Of a stretch of 64,000 bases of DNA, positions 8,835 to 18,080 are shown piece after piece (position 1 is the first letter of the stretch; every line of letters begins with the position of its first letter). The stretch is from Buttiauxella selenatireducens (lineage in GTDB: Bacteria; Pseudomonadota; Gammaproteobacteria; Enterobacterales; Enterobacteriaceae), in the NCBI RefSeq assembly GCF_031432975.1, contig NZ_CP133838.1, positions 2,604,001-2,668,000 of the forward strand, read 5' to 3'. The notes beneath the pieces are model-generated. The model did no database searches, was not told the origin of the DNA, and saw nothing but the letters and a program-made list of their open reading frames with translations. Made by a program: the position numbers and the translations under genes.

Positions 8835-10106
8835 TTAATTACTCGCCATTTTCACCGGCTCTTGCGACTTCTTGTCGTTACCAGTGATAAACGGGCTCCA
8901 TGGCTGCGCGCGGACCGGTGCATCGGTCTGCCACACCACGTTGAACTGACCGTTACCTTCGATTTCGCCAATCATCACCGGTTTATGCAGATGGTGGTTG
9001 GTGGCATCCATGGTCAACGTAAAGCCAGACGGAGCTTTGAAGGTTTGCCCTGCCATCGCCGCGCGGACTTTGTCGACGTCCGTGGTTCCGGCTTTTTCCA
9101 CCGCTTGCGCCCACATATGAATCCCGACATACGTCGCTTCCATCGGGTCATTAGTCACCACTGTGTCCGCATTCGGCAGCTTGTGCGCTTTGGCATACGC
9201 CTTCCACTGCGCGACAAACGCTTTGTTGGTTGGGTTTTCGACCGACTCGAAGTAGTTCCACGCCGCCAGGTTGCCGACTAACGGTTTGGTGTCGATGCCG
9301 CGTAACTCTTCTTCACCCACCGAGAACGCCACCACCGGCACATCGGTCGCTTTCAGGCCCTGGTTTGCCAGCTCCTTGTAGAAAGGCACGTTGGAATCGC
9401 CATTGATGGTTGAGATCACCGCTGTTTTACCGCCTGCGGAGAACTTCTTGATATTGGAAACGATGGTCTGGTAATCGCTGTAACCAAACGGGGTATAAAC
9501 TTCTTCGATATCTTTATCCTGCACCCCTTTGGAATGCAGGAACGCCCGCAGGATTTTGTTGGTGGTGCGCGGATAAACGTAATCTGTGCCCAGCAGGAAG
9601 TAGCGTTTCGCCGCCCCGCCGTCTTCGCTCATCAGGTATTCCACCGCCGGGATCGCCTGCTGATTAGGCGCTGCCCCGGTATAGAACACGTTTGGCGACA
9701 TCTCTTCACCTTCGTATTGCACCGGATAGAACAACAGCCCGTTCAGTTCTTCAAATACCGGCAACACCGATTTGCGCGATACCGAAGTCCAACAGCCGAA
9801 CACCACCGCCGCTTTATCCTGGCTTAATAACTGGCGTGCTTTTTCAGCGAACAGCGGCCAGTTAGAGGCTGGGTCAACCACCACCGGTTCAAGCTGTTTC
9901 CCCAATACACCGCCTTTGGCGTTAATGTCAGCGATGGTCATCAGCGCCACATCTTTGAGCGGCGTTTCAGAGATAGCCATGGTGCCGGACAGCGAGTGCA
10001 TGATGCCCACTTTAATCGTGTCGGCGGCCTGCGCGTTGAAAGCCAAACCCATGCTGATTACAGACGCGGACAGCGCAAAAACTTTAATGAAAGTACGACG
10101 TTGCAT
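8835..10106 (-). CDS. urtA: Urea ABC transporter binding protein UrtA
   Basis: A 423-residue periplasmic urea receptor of the Leu/Ile/Val-binding fold. The N-terminus MQRRTFIKVFALSASVISMGLAFNAQA contains a signal peptide; the Arg pair is Tat-like but not a full Tat motif. The mature part opens DTIKVGIMHSLSGTMAISE and includes FGCWTSVSRKSVLPVFEE and LFYPVQYEGEEMSPNVFY, both diagnostic of UrtA. As in many binding-protein operons it precedes the permease genes and is separated from them by a stem-forming repeat, which could protect a more abundant urtA transcript. Confidence 0.95.
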   Translation of the reverse strand: MQRRTFIKVFALSASVISMGLAFNAQAADTIKVGIMHSLSGTMAISETPLKDVALMTIADINAKGGVLGKQLEPVVVDPASNWPLFAEKARQLLSQDKAAVVFGCWTSVSRKSVLPVFEELNGLLFYPVQYEGEEMSPNVFYTGAAPNQQAIPAVEYLMSEDGGAAKRYFLLGTDYVYPRTTNKILRAFLHSKGVQDKDIEEVYTPFGYSDYQTIVSNIKKFSAGGKTAVISTINGDSNVPFYKELANQGLKATDVPVVAFSVGEEELRGIDTKPLVGNLAAWNYFESVENPTNKAFVAQWKAYAKAHKLPNADTVVTNDPMEATYVGIHMWAQAVEKAGTTDVDKVRAAMAGQTFKAPSGFTLTMDATNHHLHKPVMIGEIEGNGQFNVVWQTDAPVRAQPWSPFITGNDKKSQEPVKMASN

Positions 10107-10152
10107 AAGCCTGACTCCTGATAATGGTTTGTTTTCATAGAATTAAGGTTAT

Positions 10153-10186
10153 CTCCTTCTCCTGGGGGAGAAGGCTGGGATGAGGG
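10153..10186. repeat. Short palindromic repeat, urea carboxylase-urtA junction
   Basis: CTTCTCC and GGAGAAG form a stem over TGGG, followed by GGCTGGGATGAGGG. The ending is the same as that of the repeat at 8716-8824, so this is a half-unit of that family. Confidence 0.75.
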
Positions 10187-10202
10187 CATCCAATGTTCGA
10201 CC

Positions 10203-13200
10203 TCACACCGCGTCCAACCACAACAACGCATCACCTGGCCCAACCGGACGACCCTGTTGGCAACTGATGCGGATAACGGTGCCGTCGCAGGGTGCCGCGA
10301 CCATCAGCTCCATCTTCATGGCTTCCACCACAATCAGCGGCTCGCCCTGCTTCACGGTTTGCCCTGGTTCAACAAGGATCTTCCAGATATTGCCGTTCAA
10401 ATCGGCACTCACCAGATGGCCTTCCTGATCGTCAATCACCTCTTGTTCCGCCAGCATCGCGCTCTCAACGGCAGCGCTTTCCTGCTCTTTCCAGTGCGCT
10501 ACTTCGCTGTCAAACGCTTGTTTCTGACGGACGCGGAAGTCCGCGATGTCATCGGCGTTATCAATGAGGAATTGCTGGTATTCGGCGAAATCGAACTCCA
10601 CTTCTTCAACGCGAACCTGCGCACGTCCTTCGCGGAAGGCGCTGCGGAACTCGGTTAGCTCCTCTTCTGTCACCGGATAGAAACGCACCTGGTCGAAGAA
10701 CTTCAGCAACCAGGGTTCATCACCAAACTGATCGTTCTTGAGGAAAGTGTTCCAGATCGGCAGCGTGCGCCCGACCAGTTGGTATCCACCCGGTGAATCC
10801 ATGCCGTAGATGCACATATACATGCCGCCGATTCCGACAGTGCCTTCGGCAGTCCAGGTGCGTGCCGGATTGTATTTGGAGCTAAGCAAACGGTGGCGCG
10901 GGTCAAGAGGCACAGCGCATGGCGCGCCGAGATAGACATCCCCCAGCCCGAGAATCAAATAGCTGGCGTCGAAGATGATCCGTTTTACTTCGTCGCGGTT
11001 GGCTAACCCATTGGTGCGTTGAATGAAATCGACGTTATTCGGCAACCACGGCGCATCGGCGCGTACCGTTTCTTTGTAACGTTCAACGGCGGCAAGCGTG
11101 GCGCTGTCTTCGAATGCCATCGGCAAATGCACAATGCGCGATGGGATTTTAAGTTGGGTGACATCCCCTAACTGCTTTTCCAGGCTCAGCAATAACGTCA
11201 ACAGTTGCGCCTGCGAAATATGCTGGCTGTCGTAACGCACCTGAAGCGAACGCACACCTGGGGAAAGTTCTTCAATGCCCGACACGGCGCTCTTTTTGAT
11301 GGCTTCCATCAGCAGATATATCCGCAGGCGCAGGGCCAAATCCAGCACATTGTCGCCGTACTCAATCAGCACGTAGTTATCACCCGCCTGGCGATAAACC
11401 ACCGCGGGCAAACCGCCAGCCGCGGCTAATTCTGCGAGGATTGCCGCACTTGAAGTGGTCCCTGGCGTAATCGACGGATGCAAATCCGGCAACGTCAGAA
11501 CGTGCAGCAAATTAGTGACCGCCACATCCTGGGCGATTTCCAGCGACTGCGCGTGTTCAAACGTAATGGCATGGAAACGAATGCGGTCACCAGGTTTCAC
11601 CTGCCCGACTTTCCAAAGCTCCGCTTTGGCGATCGTCACCGGGCAAACAAATCCGCCCAGGCTTGGGCCATCGCGCGTCAGGATCACGGGGAAATCGCCG
11701 GTAAAATTCACCGCGCCAATCGCGTATTCGCAGTCGTGAACGTTCGAAGGATGCAGCCCAGCTTCGCCGCCGTCAGCACGCGTCCACGCCGGTTTCGGGC
11801 CAACCAGACGCACGCCCAGGCGATTTGAGTTGTAATGAACCTGCCACTCGGCATCAAAAAAAGTTTGCATGGATTCAGGGGTGAAGAAGTCCGGCGCGCC
11901 GTGCGGCCCGTACAACACGCCAATTTCCCAGACATCGCTGTATTGCGGGATAACCGCAGGCTCTGGCGTTTGCGGCAACGAAATCGGTGCCGGTGTGGTA
12001 CAGGCGGGTAAACAAGGTTGGGAAATCGCCAGCACATCCGCCACGCGCAACGTTCGCCCCGCATGGCCACCAAACTGCCCGAGGGCAAACGTCGAACGAC
12101 TGCCGAGATAAATCGGCACATCCAGCCCGTTACGCACCGCCAGATAGGTACGGCAACCGGAAGTTGCACGCCCCAGCGTCAGTGTCTGCCCCGCTTTAAC
12201 GATAATCGGCTGCCAGTAAGCAACCGCCTCATCATCAAGCGTTGCCGGGCAATCGGCCCCGGTTAAAGCGATAATCGCGTCACTGTGGAAACGAAGTGTC
12301 GGCCCTTGCAGAGTAAATTCAAGCCCGGCGGCTGATGGATGGTTGCCGACAATGCGGTTTGCCAGGCGGAAGGCAAAGTCGTCCATTGGGCCGGAGGGCG
12401 GCACGCCAATGTCCCAGTAACCCAGGCGGCCAGGGCTATCCTGCACGCTACTCCAGGTTCCGGGGTCCAGCACCTCAATGGCATGCGCCTGATAGACAAC
12501 GCTGTCCAGCAAGCGCGTCCACATGACTCCGGCTTTAAATTCCGCTAGCTGTACGATTTGACGCAGGTAATCCAGATTGGTGGCGATACCGTGCAAACGC
12601 GTGGTGGCCAGTGCCGTGTTCAGTTTACTTAACGCCTGCTGGCGATCTTCGCCAAAAACGATCACTTTGGCGATCAACGGATCGTAAAATGCACTGACTT
12701 CGCTGCCGGTCGTCACCCAACCATCGACGCGAACATCGGCCGGGAAGAACACATCCGTCAACACGCCAGGACTCGGCTGGAAGTTTTTCAACGCATCCTC
12801 AGCATAAATGCGCACTTCAATGGATGCGCCTTTCGGCGGTTGCACCATGCGTTGCCAGTCAAGGGTCACACCGGCGGCAACGTTCACCATGCACTCGATA
12901 AGATCCAGCCCGGTGACCATTTCAGTCACCGGATGCTCCACCTGCAACCGGGTATTCACTTCGAGGAAATAGAAAGCGTCACGCGCGGCATCGTAAATAA
13001 ACTCAACCGTTCCCGCACTGCGATAATTCACCGATTCGCCGAGCGCAACCGCAGCGGCATGAATCGCTTCGCGCGTGGCCTGCGGCAAGTTGGGTGCCGG
13101 AGTTTCTTCAACGACTTTTTGGTTGCGGCGTTGCAGCGAACAATCGCGTTCGCCTAACGCCACCACTTTGCCTTTGCCGTCGCCAAAAATTTGGACTTCG

Positions 13201-13823
13201 AGATGACGGGCGCGATCGACAAAACGCTCGATAAACACGCCATCATCGCTGAAAAACTGCTGCCCCATACGTTTTACGCTCGACCAGGCGTCAATCAAGC
13301 TTGCTTCATCTTCACAGCGCGTTAGCCCAATTCCCCCGCCGCCCGCGGTAGTTTTCAGCATCACTGGATAACCGATTTCCGCCGCCGCGAGCTGCGCCTC
13401 TTTGAGTGTCTGCAACAGGCCAGTGCCCGGCGTCATCGGCACATCGGCTTTAAACGCCAGTTCGCGTGCGCGATGTTTCAGGCCAAAGTCGCGAATTTGC
13501 TCGGCTGTCGGGCCGATGAAAACCAGGCCATTGTCCTCACAGGCTTGCGCAAACTCGGCGCGTTCAGATAAAAATCCGTAGCCTGGAAATATCGCCTGTG
13601 CGCCACTGGCCTTTGCTGCCGCAATAATCTTTTCGATGTCGAGATAGCTTTCCGCCGCCTTTTCGCCACCCAGCGCGATGGCGGTGTCGGCATCCACCAC
13701 ATGCTGAGCGTTGGCGTCCGGTTCGGAATAAACCGCTACGCTTGCAATGCCCATTTTCTTCAACGTTTTAATGGCGCGAACGGCGATTTCACCGCGATTT
13801 GCTATCAATACCGAGCTCAACAT
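10203..13823 (-). CDS. uca: Urea carboxylase (biotin-dependent)
   Basis: A 1206-residue biotin enzyme that carboxylates urea to allophanate using ATP and bicarbonate. Domain order: biotin carboxylase (about 1-450, with MLSSVLIANRGEIAVRAI and the ATP-grasp loop KTTAGGGGIG), the AHS2/KipA-like then AHS1/KipI-like carboxyltransferase region (about 470-1040, starting EVLDPGTWSSVQDSPGR), and a C-terminal biotinyl domain with EAMKMEL, biotin lysine K1170. Length matches bacterial urea carboxylases. AGGAGG precedes the ATG by five bases. It follows the allophanate hydrolase gene by 9 bp and precedes urtA, so import and degradation are one transcription unit. No urease genes are visible nearby. Confidence 0.95.
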   Translation of the reverse strand: MLSSVLIANRGEIAVRAIKTLKKMGIASVAVYSEPDANAQHVVDADTAIALGGEKAAESYLDIEKIIAAAKASGAQAIFPGYGFLSERAEFAQACEDNGLVFIGPTAEQIRDFGLKHRARELAFKADVPMTPGTGLLQTLKEAQLAAAEIGYPVMLKTTAGGGGIGLTRCEDEASLIDAWSSVKRMGQQFFSDDGVFIERFVDRARHLEVQIFGDGKGKVVALGERDCSLQRRNQKVVEETPAPNLPQATREAIHAAAVALGESVNYRSAGTVEFIYDAARDAFYFLEVNTRLQVEHPVTEMVTGLDLIECMVNVAAGVTLDWQRMVQPPKGASIEVRIYAEDALKNFQPSPGVLTDVFFPADVRVDGWVTTGSEVSAFYDPLIAKVIVFGEDRQQALSKLNTALATTRLHGIATNLDYLRQIVQLAEFKAGVMWTRLLDSVVYQAHAIEVLDPGTWSSVQDSPGRLGYWDIGVPPSGPMDDFAFRLANRIVGNHPSAAGLEFTLQGPTLRFHSDAIIALTGADCPATLDDEAVAYWQPIIVKAGQTLTLGRATSGCRTYLAVRNGLDVPIYLGSRSTFALGQFGGHAGRTLRVADVLAISQPCLPACTTPAPISLPQTPEPAVIPQYSDVWEIGVLYGPHGAPDFFTPESMQTFFDAEWQVHYNSNRLGVRLVGPKPAWTRADGGEAGLHPSNVHDCEYAIGAVNFTGDFPVILTRDGPSLGGFVCPVTIAKAELWKVGQVKPGDRIRFHAITFEHAQSLEIAQDVAVTNLLHVLTLPDLHPSITPGTTSSAAILAELAAAGGLPAVVYRQAGDNYVLIEYGDNVLDLALRLRIYLLMEAIKKSAVSGIEELSPGVRSLQVRYDSQHISQAQLLTLLLSLEKQLGDVTQLKIPSRIVHLPMAFEDSATLAAVERYKETVRADAPWLPNNVDFIQRTNGLANRDEVKRIIFDASYLILGLGDVYLGAPCAVPLDPRHRLLSSKYNPARTWTAEGTVGIGGMYMCIYGMDSPGGYQLVGRTLPIWNTFLKNDQFGDEPWLLKFFDQVRFYPVTEEELTEFRSAFREGRAQVRVEEVEFDFAEYQQFLIDNADDIADFRVRQKQAFDSEVAHWKEQESAAVESAMLAEQEVIDDQEGHLVSADLNGNIWKILVEPGQTVKQGEPLIVVEAMKMELMVAAPCDGTVIRISCQQGRPVGPGDALLWLDAV

Positions 13824-13832
13824 AATTCCTCC

Positions 13833-15629
13833 TCAGGCGCTGTGGTGACGGGCAAGCCAGGCTTTCCAGCCGCCCCACGCAGTGATATCCGTGGCATCCA
13901 GTAGTGCTTGTGGTTCGCAAATAAACCCCTTCACGCTCGCACCGTTTTCAAGCACCAACGTGCCGATCCCAAGCGGCGCGGGGATTTCCGCAACAAACTC
14001 ACCAAACCGCGCCAGGGGGATATCCCACAGTTCAACCGCAATCGGCTGCCCTTCGGCGTGACGCACAAGGCCCGGCTTTGGTGGTTGGGTGTTGGCTAAT
14101 GCATAAAGGCGGTAATGGTCAGCGGTGCGGGTTTCTTCGATAAACACCGCATTTCGCGTGGTGAGCTGGTGGTTAAGCGGCATTTCGCGCAGGTGCGCGC
14201 CTACGACCGCAACGCGAACGTGATTCGTTGAAGCTTTTGCGGTGTTGCTCGCAGAAAGGGTTTTGCCGGTCGCACCCAACTGTAGGTTCAGCGCCTGCTG
14301 CCAGCTTTTGCCGAAGTGGCTCAGCGCCTGGTCGTGCCATGCAGGGGCGATAAGCGTAATGCCAGCGGGCAGACCGTCATTACGGAAATCACCCGGTAAC
14401 GCTAGCGCGCAGAGGTCGGCCAGATTAGTGAAGTTGGTGTAAGTGCCAAACTGCGAGTTATATCGCACGGGGTGCTGGGCCATCTCAGCCAGGGTATGTA
14501 TCGTCGGTGAAGTCGGCACCAGGAGCGCATCGAACTCACGCAACTGGTCATTAATTTTTTGTGCCAGTTCAGCGCGAGTATATTCCGCCTGCCAGGCGTC
14601 ACACGCCGTGTAGTTCAGGCCGTTTGCCACAATACCGCGCACGGTCGGGTCCATGGCTTCCGGCTGGTTTTTAAAAATATCCCCTATCGCCACGGTGCGC
14701 TCAGCCACCCAAGCGCCGTTATACAACTGCTCAGCGAGCTGGTTGAAGGCACTAAAATCAATCGATACCAGTTCCACACCTTGCTGTTGTAAACGTCCCA
14801 GCGTTTTGACGAATGCCACCTGACTTTGGCTATCACCAAAAAACTCAAGCGTATCGGGAACGGCAAATCGCGGTTTTTCGCTAAAACGCGCCGGAGCCGT
14901 CTGTGGGTTGGTGCGTGAATAGGGATCTTGGGGATCGTAACCACCCGCTACGGCCACAACGGTTTCCGCATCCTCAACGGTTAATGCGAATACCGATACG
15001 CAGTCATTCAGTCGGCAAGCGGGAACCACTCCCGTGGTGGAAATCCAGCCTTTGGTTGGTTTCAGGCCAACAAGATTGTTAAAACCCGCCGGTACGCGCC
15101 CGGAACCTGCGGTATCCGTTCCCAGCGAGAAACAAACCAGCCCACGAGCCACCACCGAGGCTGATCCCGAACTTGAGCCACCGCTAACATACTCAGGATT
15201 GAAGGTGTTTTTGACTGCGCCAAAGGGTGAGCGCGTGCCGACAAGCCCGGTGGCAAATTGATCGAGGTTAGTTTTCCCCACGACAATCGCCCCTGCGGCT
15301 TTCAGACGGGCAATGACGGTTGCGTCTTTACCCGGTTGATACGTAAATGCAGGACACCCCGCGCTGGTTGGCATTCCGGCAACATCAATATTGTCTTTCG
15401 CCGCAAAGGGAACACCTAATAAAGCAAAGTCGCTCGCTTGTTTTTCGCCTGAATTAATCGCCTGAAAAATTGTGGTTAATTGCGCATAGATTTCGTCATG
15501 CGATGCGATATAAATCCAGGCGTTATCGTCACGGGATAAATCTGCATCTAATTGCTGATATGCCGCCACAAGTTGTTGTGGTTGCTGGCGGTAATGGGTG
15601 ACCCATTCAGACAAAGTTGATACTGGCAT
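13833..15629 (-). CDS. atzF: Allophanate hydrolase
   Basis: About 598 residues; it splits allophanate into ammonia and CO2, the second half of the urea amidolyase pathway. The N-terminal amidase-signature domain shows the Lys in PFAAKDNIDVAG and the Ser-rich GGSSSGSASVVARG and GTDTAGSGRVPAGFNN blocks of the Ser-cisSer-Lys triad. The C-terminal domain (about 470-598, from RVAVVGAHLREMPLNHQL) is the allophanate-hydrolase tail that decarboxylates the intermediate. The frame is open to 15674, but that ATG lies inside the predicted sigma-54 promoter and upstream of its transcription start. I therefore take the ATG at 15629 (MPVSTLSEW); 15644 is the alternative. Confidence 0.92.
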   Translation of the reverse strand: MPVSTLSEWVTHYRQQPQQLVAAYQQLDADLSRDDNAWIYIASHDEIYAQLTTIFQAINSGEKQASDFALLGVPFAAKDNIDVAGMPTSAGCPAFTYQPGKDATVIARLKAAGAIVVGKTNLDQFATGLVGTRSPFGAVKNTFNPEYVSGGSSSGSASVVARGLVCFSLGTDTAGSGRVPAGFNNLVGLKPTKGWISTTGVVPACRLNDCVSVFALTVEDAETVVAVAGGYDPQDPYSRTNPQTAPARFSEKPRFAVPDTLEFFGDSQSQVAFVKTLGRLQQQGVELVSIDFSAFNQLAEQLYNGAWVAERTVAIGDIFKNQPEAMDPTVRGIVANGLNYTACDAWQAEYTRAELAQKINDQLREFDALLVPTSPTIHTLAEMAQHPVRYNSQFGTYTNFTNLADLCALALPGDFRNDGLPAGITLIAPAWHDQALSHFGKSWQQALNLQLGATGKTLSASNTAKASTNHVRVAVVGAHLREMPLNHQLTTRNAVFIEETRTADHYRLYALANTQPPKPGLVRHAEGQPIAVELWDIPLARFGEFVAEIPAPLGIGTLVLENGASVKGFICEPQALLDATDITAWGGWKAWLARHHSA

Positions 15630-15670
15630 AAACTCGCATCCCATCTGGTATCCATGATGAGAGGGATAAA

Positions 15671-15685
15671 GCATTTACCGTGCCA
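15671..15685 (-). promoter_or_regulatory. Sigma-54 (-24/-12) promoter of the urea operon
   Basis: Read on the minus strand the sequence is TGGCACGGTAAATGC. The GG and GC doublets have exactly the spacing of the consensus TGGCACG-N4-TTGC. Transcription would start near 15659, leaving a leader of about 30 nt to the ATG at 15629. Sigma-54 with NtrC activation is the expected control for a urea-scavenging operon. Only the first base of the -12 box departs from consensus. Confidence 0.75.
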
Positions 15686-15748
15686 GTTATTTAATTTATT
15701 GTTATTCCTAAAGATAATAGAAGATATAATATTTTCTTATCTTATTTC

Positions 15749-15763
15749 GCACTATTTAAGCGC
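15749..15763. promoter_or_regulatory. Candidate NtrC enhancer site
   Basis: GCACT-N5-AGCGC fits the NtrC dyad GCACY-N5-RGTGC with one mismatch. It is centred about 97 bases upstream of the predicted sigma-54 transcription start, a normal distance. A lone half-site, GGTGCA, occurs further out at 15790-15795. The match is weak by itself; the argument rests on position. Confidence 0.4.
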
Positions 15764-15795
15764 GTAACCCCACTTTGTTTAATTATTATGGTGCA

Positions 15796-15823
15796 AGGGG
15801 GTATTCCCTAAAGAATTCCCCCT
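15796..15823. terminator. Hairpin after arsC
   Basis: AGGGGGTATTC (15796-15806) pairs with GAATTCCCCCT (15813-15823), with one T-T mismatch and a 6-base loop. It lies about 30 bp downstream of the arsC stop, between the arsenic and urea operons. No clear U-run follows. Confidence 0.5.
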
Positions 15824-15852
15824 CTCTGAAACAGATTTATTTCCCAAAGCCG

Positions 15853-16278
15853 TTATTTAATTCGCTTCCCTGCTTCATCAATAACTTTTTCACCGTCTTC
15901 CTTCACGAATGCCCCTTTTTGTGGCTCCGGCAAGATATCCAGCACAATTTCTGAAGGGCGACACAAGCGGGTGCCCAGTGGTGTCACAACGATGGGACGA
16001 TTAATCAGAATTGGGTGCTGAAGCATAAATTCAATCAGCTGCTCGTCAGTAAAATCCCCATCAGCAAGACCAAGCTGCTCGTAAGGTTCAACGTTCTTAC
16101 GCAACAACGCCCGCACCGAAATCCCCATATCTGCAATCAGTTTGAGCAGTTCATCGTGAGACGGTGGAGTATCGAGATAATAAATAATGGTCGGTTCATT
16201 GCCGCTATTGTGAATCAACTCCAGCGTGTTACGTGACGTGCCGCAGGCTGGGTTGTGATAAATAGTTATGTTGCTCAT
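15853..16278 (-). CDS. arsC: Arsenate reductase ArsC
   Basis: A 141-residue glutaredoxin-dependent arsenate reductase that converts arsenate to arsenite in the cytoplasm for export by ArsB. Catalytic Cys12 lies in HNPACGTSR, and the three arginines that bind arsenate in the R773/E. coli enzymes are present at the same numbers (Arg60, Arg94 in LINRP, Arg107). Length equals the E. coli enzyme. It is last in arsRBC, 12 bp after arsB. Confidence 0.96.
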   Translation of the reverse strand: MSNITIYHNPACGTSRNTLELIHNSGNEPTIIYYLDTPPSHDELLKLIADMGISVRALLRKNVEPYEQLGLADGDFTDEQLIEFMLQHPILINRPIVVTPLGTRLCRPSEIVLDILPEPQKGAFVKEDGEKVIDEAGKRIK

Positions 16279-16290
16279 ATCAATATCTCA

Positions 16291-17580
16291 TTACAAAGTG
16301 ACAGAGAGCCGCAACGCCAGTGCGGCCAGAGTGACAAAAAGAACAGGCAGAGTCATGATCACGCCAGTGCGGAAATAATATCCCCAGGTGATTGTCATAT
16401 TTTTCTGTGAAAGCACATGCAACCACAGTAATGTCGCCAGGCTACCAATTGGGGTTATTTTGGGACCTAAATCGCAGCCAATCACATTGGCGTAAATCAT
16501 TGCCTCTCTGACAACGCCAGAAGCCGTACTCCCTTCAATCGACAATGCGCCAATCAGTACCGTAGGCATATTGTTCATGACAGACGACAGAAATGCTGTC
16601 AGGAAGCCGGTACCAAACGTCGCAGCCCATAATCCCTTATCTGCCAATTGGTTCAGTAGATGTGAAAGATATTCCGTGAGCCCTGCATTGCGCAGACCGT
16701 ATACCACCAGATACATCCCAAGCGAAAAAATGACGATTTGCCATGGCGCACCGCGTAATACTTTCCCGGTATTAATAGCATGGCCCTTTTTCGCCACTGC
16801 AAAGAGTATAACTGCGCCAGCGGCAGCAATCGCACTGACGGGGATCCCCAGAGGCTCAAGGATGAAGAAACCGGCGAGAAGCAACAAAAGGACAATCCAG
16901 CCCGCCCTGAATGTTGCCGGATCTTTAATTGCACTGACCGGCGCTTTCAGCAGCGAAACGTCATATGTCGTCGGAATATCCCGACGAAAGAACAGATGCA
17001 GCATAGCCAGTGTTGCTGCAATAGCAGCAATATCGACGGGGATCATGACTGAAGCATAGTCAGTAAAACCAAGCTGGAAGAAGTCAGCGGAAACGATATT
17101 CACCAGGTTGGAAACGATAAGCGGCAGGCTGGCGGTATCGGCGATAAATCCTGCCGCCATGACAAAGGCAAGCGTAGTACCTTTGCTGAACCCCAGTGCG
17201 AGTAGCATGGCAATCACAATCGGCGTCAGGATCAGCGCGGCACCGTCGTTGGCAAATAGCGCAGCAACTGCGGCACCCAGCAACACAATCCAGGTAAACA
17301 GTAAGCGCCCTCGCCCGTTACCCCAGCGAGAAACATGCAGCGCGGCCCATTCAAAGAAACCTGACTCATCGAGCAGCAGGCTGATAATAATCACGGCGAT
17401 AAATGTCGCTGTCGCGTTCCAGACTATGTTCCAGACAACCGGAATATCCTCGATGTGGATGACACCGAACCCCAGAGCCAGCACTGCGCCAATACTCGCG
17501 CTCCAGCCAATGCTAAGCCCCCTGGGCTGCCAGATGACCAGAATTAGCGTCAGTAAGAAAATACTCCCTGCCAATAACAT
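16291..17580 (-). CDS. arsB: Arsenite/antimonite efflux pump ArsB
   Basis: A 429-residue inner-membrane arsenite exporter with about 12 membrane segments. The sequence is nearly colinear with E. coli ArsB, including [19 protein letters not shown] and the [15 protein letters not shown] segment. The ATG at 17580 ([19 protein letters not shown]) is used because GGAG lies six bases upstream; the upstream in-frame ATG at 17592 would only add MESE. It lies between arsR and arsC in one operon. Confidence 0.96.
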   Translation of the reverse strand: MLLAGSIFLLTLILVIWQPRGLSIGWSASIGAVLALGFGVIHIEDIPVVWNIVWNATATFIAVIIISLLLDESGFFEWAALHVSRWGNGRGRLLFTWIVLLGAAVAALFANDGAALILTPIVIAMLLALGFSKGTTLAFVMAAGFIADTASLPLIVSNLVNIVSADFFQLGFTDYASVMIPVDIAAIAATLAMLHLFFRRDIPTTYDVSLLKAPVSAIKDPATFRAGWIVLLLLLAGFFILEPLGIPVSAIAAAGAVILFAVAKKGHAINTGKVLRGAPWQIVIFSLGMYLVVYGLRNAGLTEYLSHLLNQLADKGLWAATFGTGFLTAFLSSVMNNMPTVLIGALSIEGSTASGVVREAMIYANVIGCDLGPKITPIGSLATLLWLHVLSQKNMTITWGYYFRTGVIMTLPVLFVTLAALALRLSVTL

Positions 17581-17625
17581 CTCAGACTCCATTACATATG
17601 ATTACGTGTATGTGTTTTGTTTAAA

Positions 17626-17946
17626 CTAACATGACGTACAGGCTGATTGTGCCAGCCACCCGCGAACCTCTTCCCGCATACACAACCAGGCTGTAGTGAT
17701 CGTTTCTGCAGCCCAGGCTGGCATGTACGGAGACAGACGATAGTGAATCCACTTCCCTTCCCGACGATCAAGAACCAGTCCTGCCTCGCGTAAAATAGCC
17801 ATATGTCGGGATATTTTAGGCTGGGATTCTGAGGTGGCCCCACAGATATCACAGACGCATAGCTCTCCGGACTCTCTGAGAAGCATGATGATGGCCAGCC
17901 GTGTTTCATCCGACAGGATTTTGAAAAGTTGAACAGGTTGTAGCAT
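17626..17946 (-). CDS. arsR: Arsenic-responsive repressor ArsR
   Basis: A 106-residue SmtB/ArsR-family winged-helix repressor. It leaves DNA when arsenite or antimonite binds the cysteine cluster in ELCVCDICGA (Cys30, Cys32, Cys35). The recognition helix is SQPKISRHMAILREAGLV. The ATG at 17946 follows GGAGAGACAA; the frame is open up to 18009, but that would run through the operator. Its C-terminus is shorter than in E. coli ArsR, which varies in the family. It is the first gene of arsRBC and autoregulated by family knowledge. Confidence 0.94.
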   Translation of the reverse strand: MLQPVQLFKILSDETRLAIIMLLRESGELCVCDICGATSESQPKISRHMAILREAGLVLDRREGKWIHYRLSPYMPAWAAETITTAWLCMREEVRGWLAQSACTSC

Positions 17947-17970
17947 TTGTCTCTCCGATGCACCTGGAAT

Positions 17971-17994
17971 ACACATATGATAAATCATATGTGT
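17971..17994. promoter_or_regulatory. ArsR operator palindrome
   Basis: ACACATATGAT (17971-17981) and ATCATATGTGT (17984-17994) are perfect 11-base inverted arms with a 2-base centre. The site lies 25 bases upstream of the arsR ATG. Position and form fit an ArsR/SmtB operator. A weaker look-alike (ACATATGATTACGTGTATGT) lies between arsR and arsB near 17592-17611. Confidence 0.85.
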
Positions 17995-18016
17995 TAGATT
18001 TGAAATCATCGGATTT

Positions 18017-18045
18017 TTGAAGGGGGAAGTTGAACTTAGTATAAT
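18017..18045 (+). promoter_or_regulatory. Sigma-70 promoter of the M14 peptidase gene
   Basis: TTGAAG at 18017-18022 and TATAAT at 18040-18045 are separated by exactly 17 bases, a near-consensus pair. It faces away from the ars operon toward the gene starting at 18112. The ArsR palindrome ends only 22 bases upstream of its -35 box. Confidence 0.7.
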
Positions 18046-18062
18046 ATTGTCTATCTGGGGAC

Positions 18063-18080
18063 CAGGGCGCTTGCGCCCCT
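18063..18080 (+). promoter_or_regulatory. Leader hairpin before the M14 peptidase gene
   Basis: GGGCGC-TT-GCGCCC (18065-18078) is extended by flanking CA and TG. Within about 15 bases comes the run TTTTTTATT, so it resembles an attenuator or an intrinsic terminator in the 5' leader. No leader peptide was recognised. Confidence 0.5.

Noticed and set aside
4453-15629. Nickel urease pathway
   Set aside because: Despite urea transport genes, no ureABC or accessory genes are in the window; the cluster encodes the ATP-dependent urea carboxylase route.
13833-15674. Longest start for allophanate hydrolase at 15674
   Set aside because: The ATG lies within the -12 box of the sigma-54 promoter, upstream of the expected transcript start.
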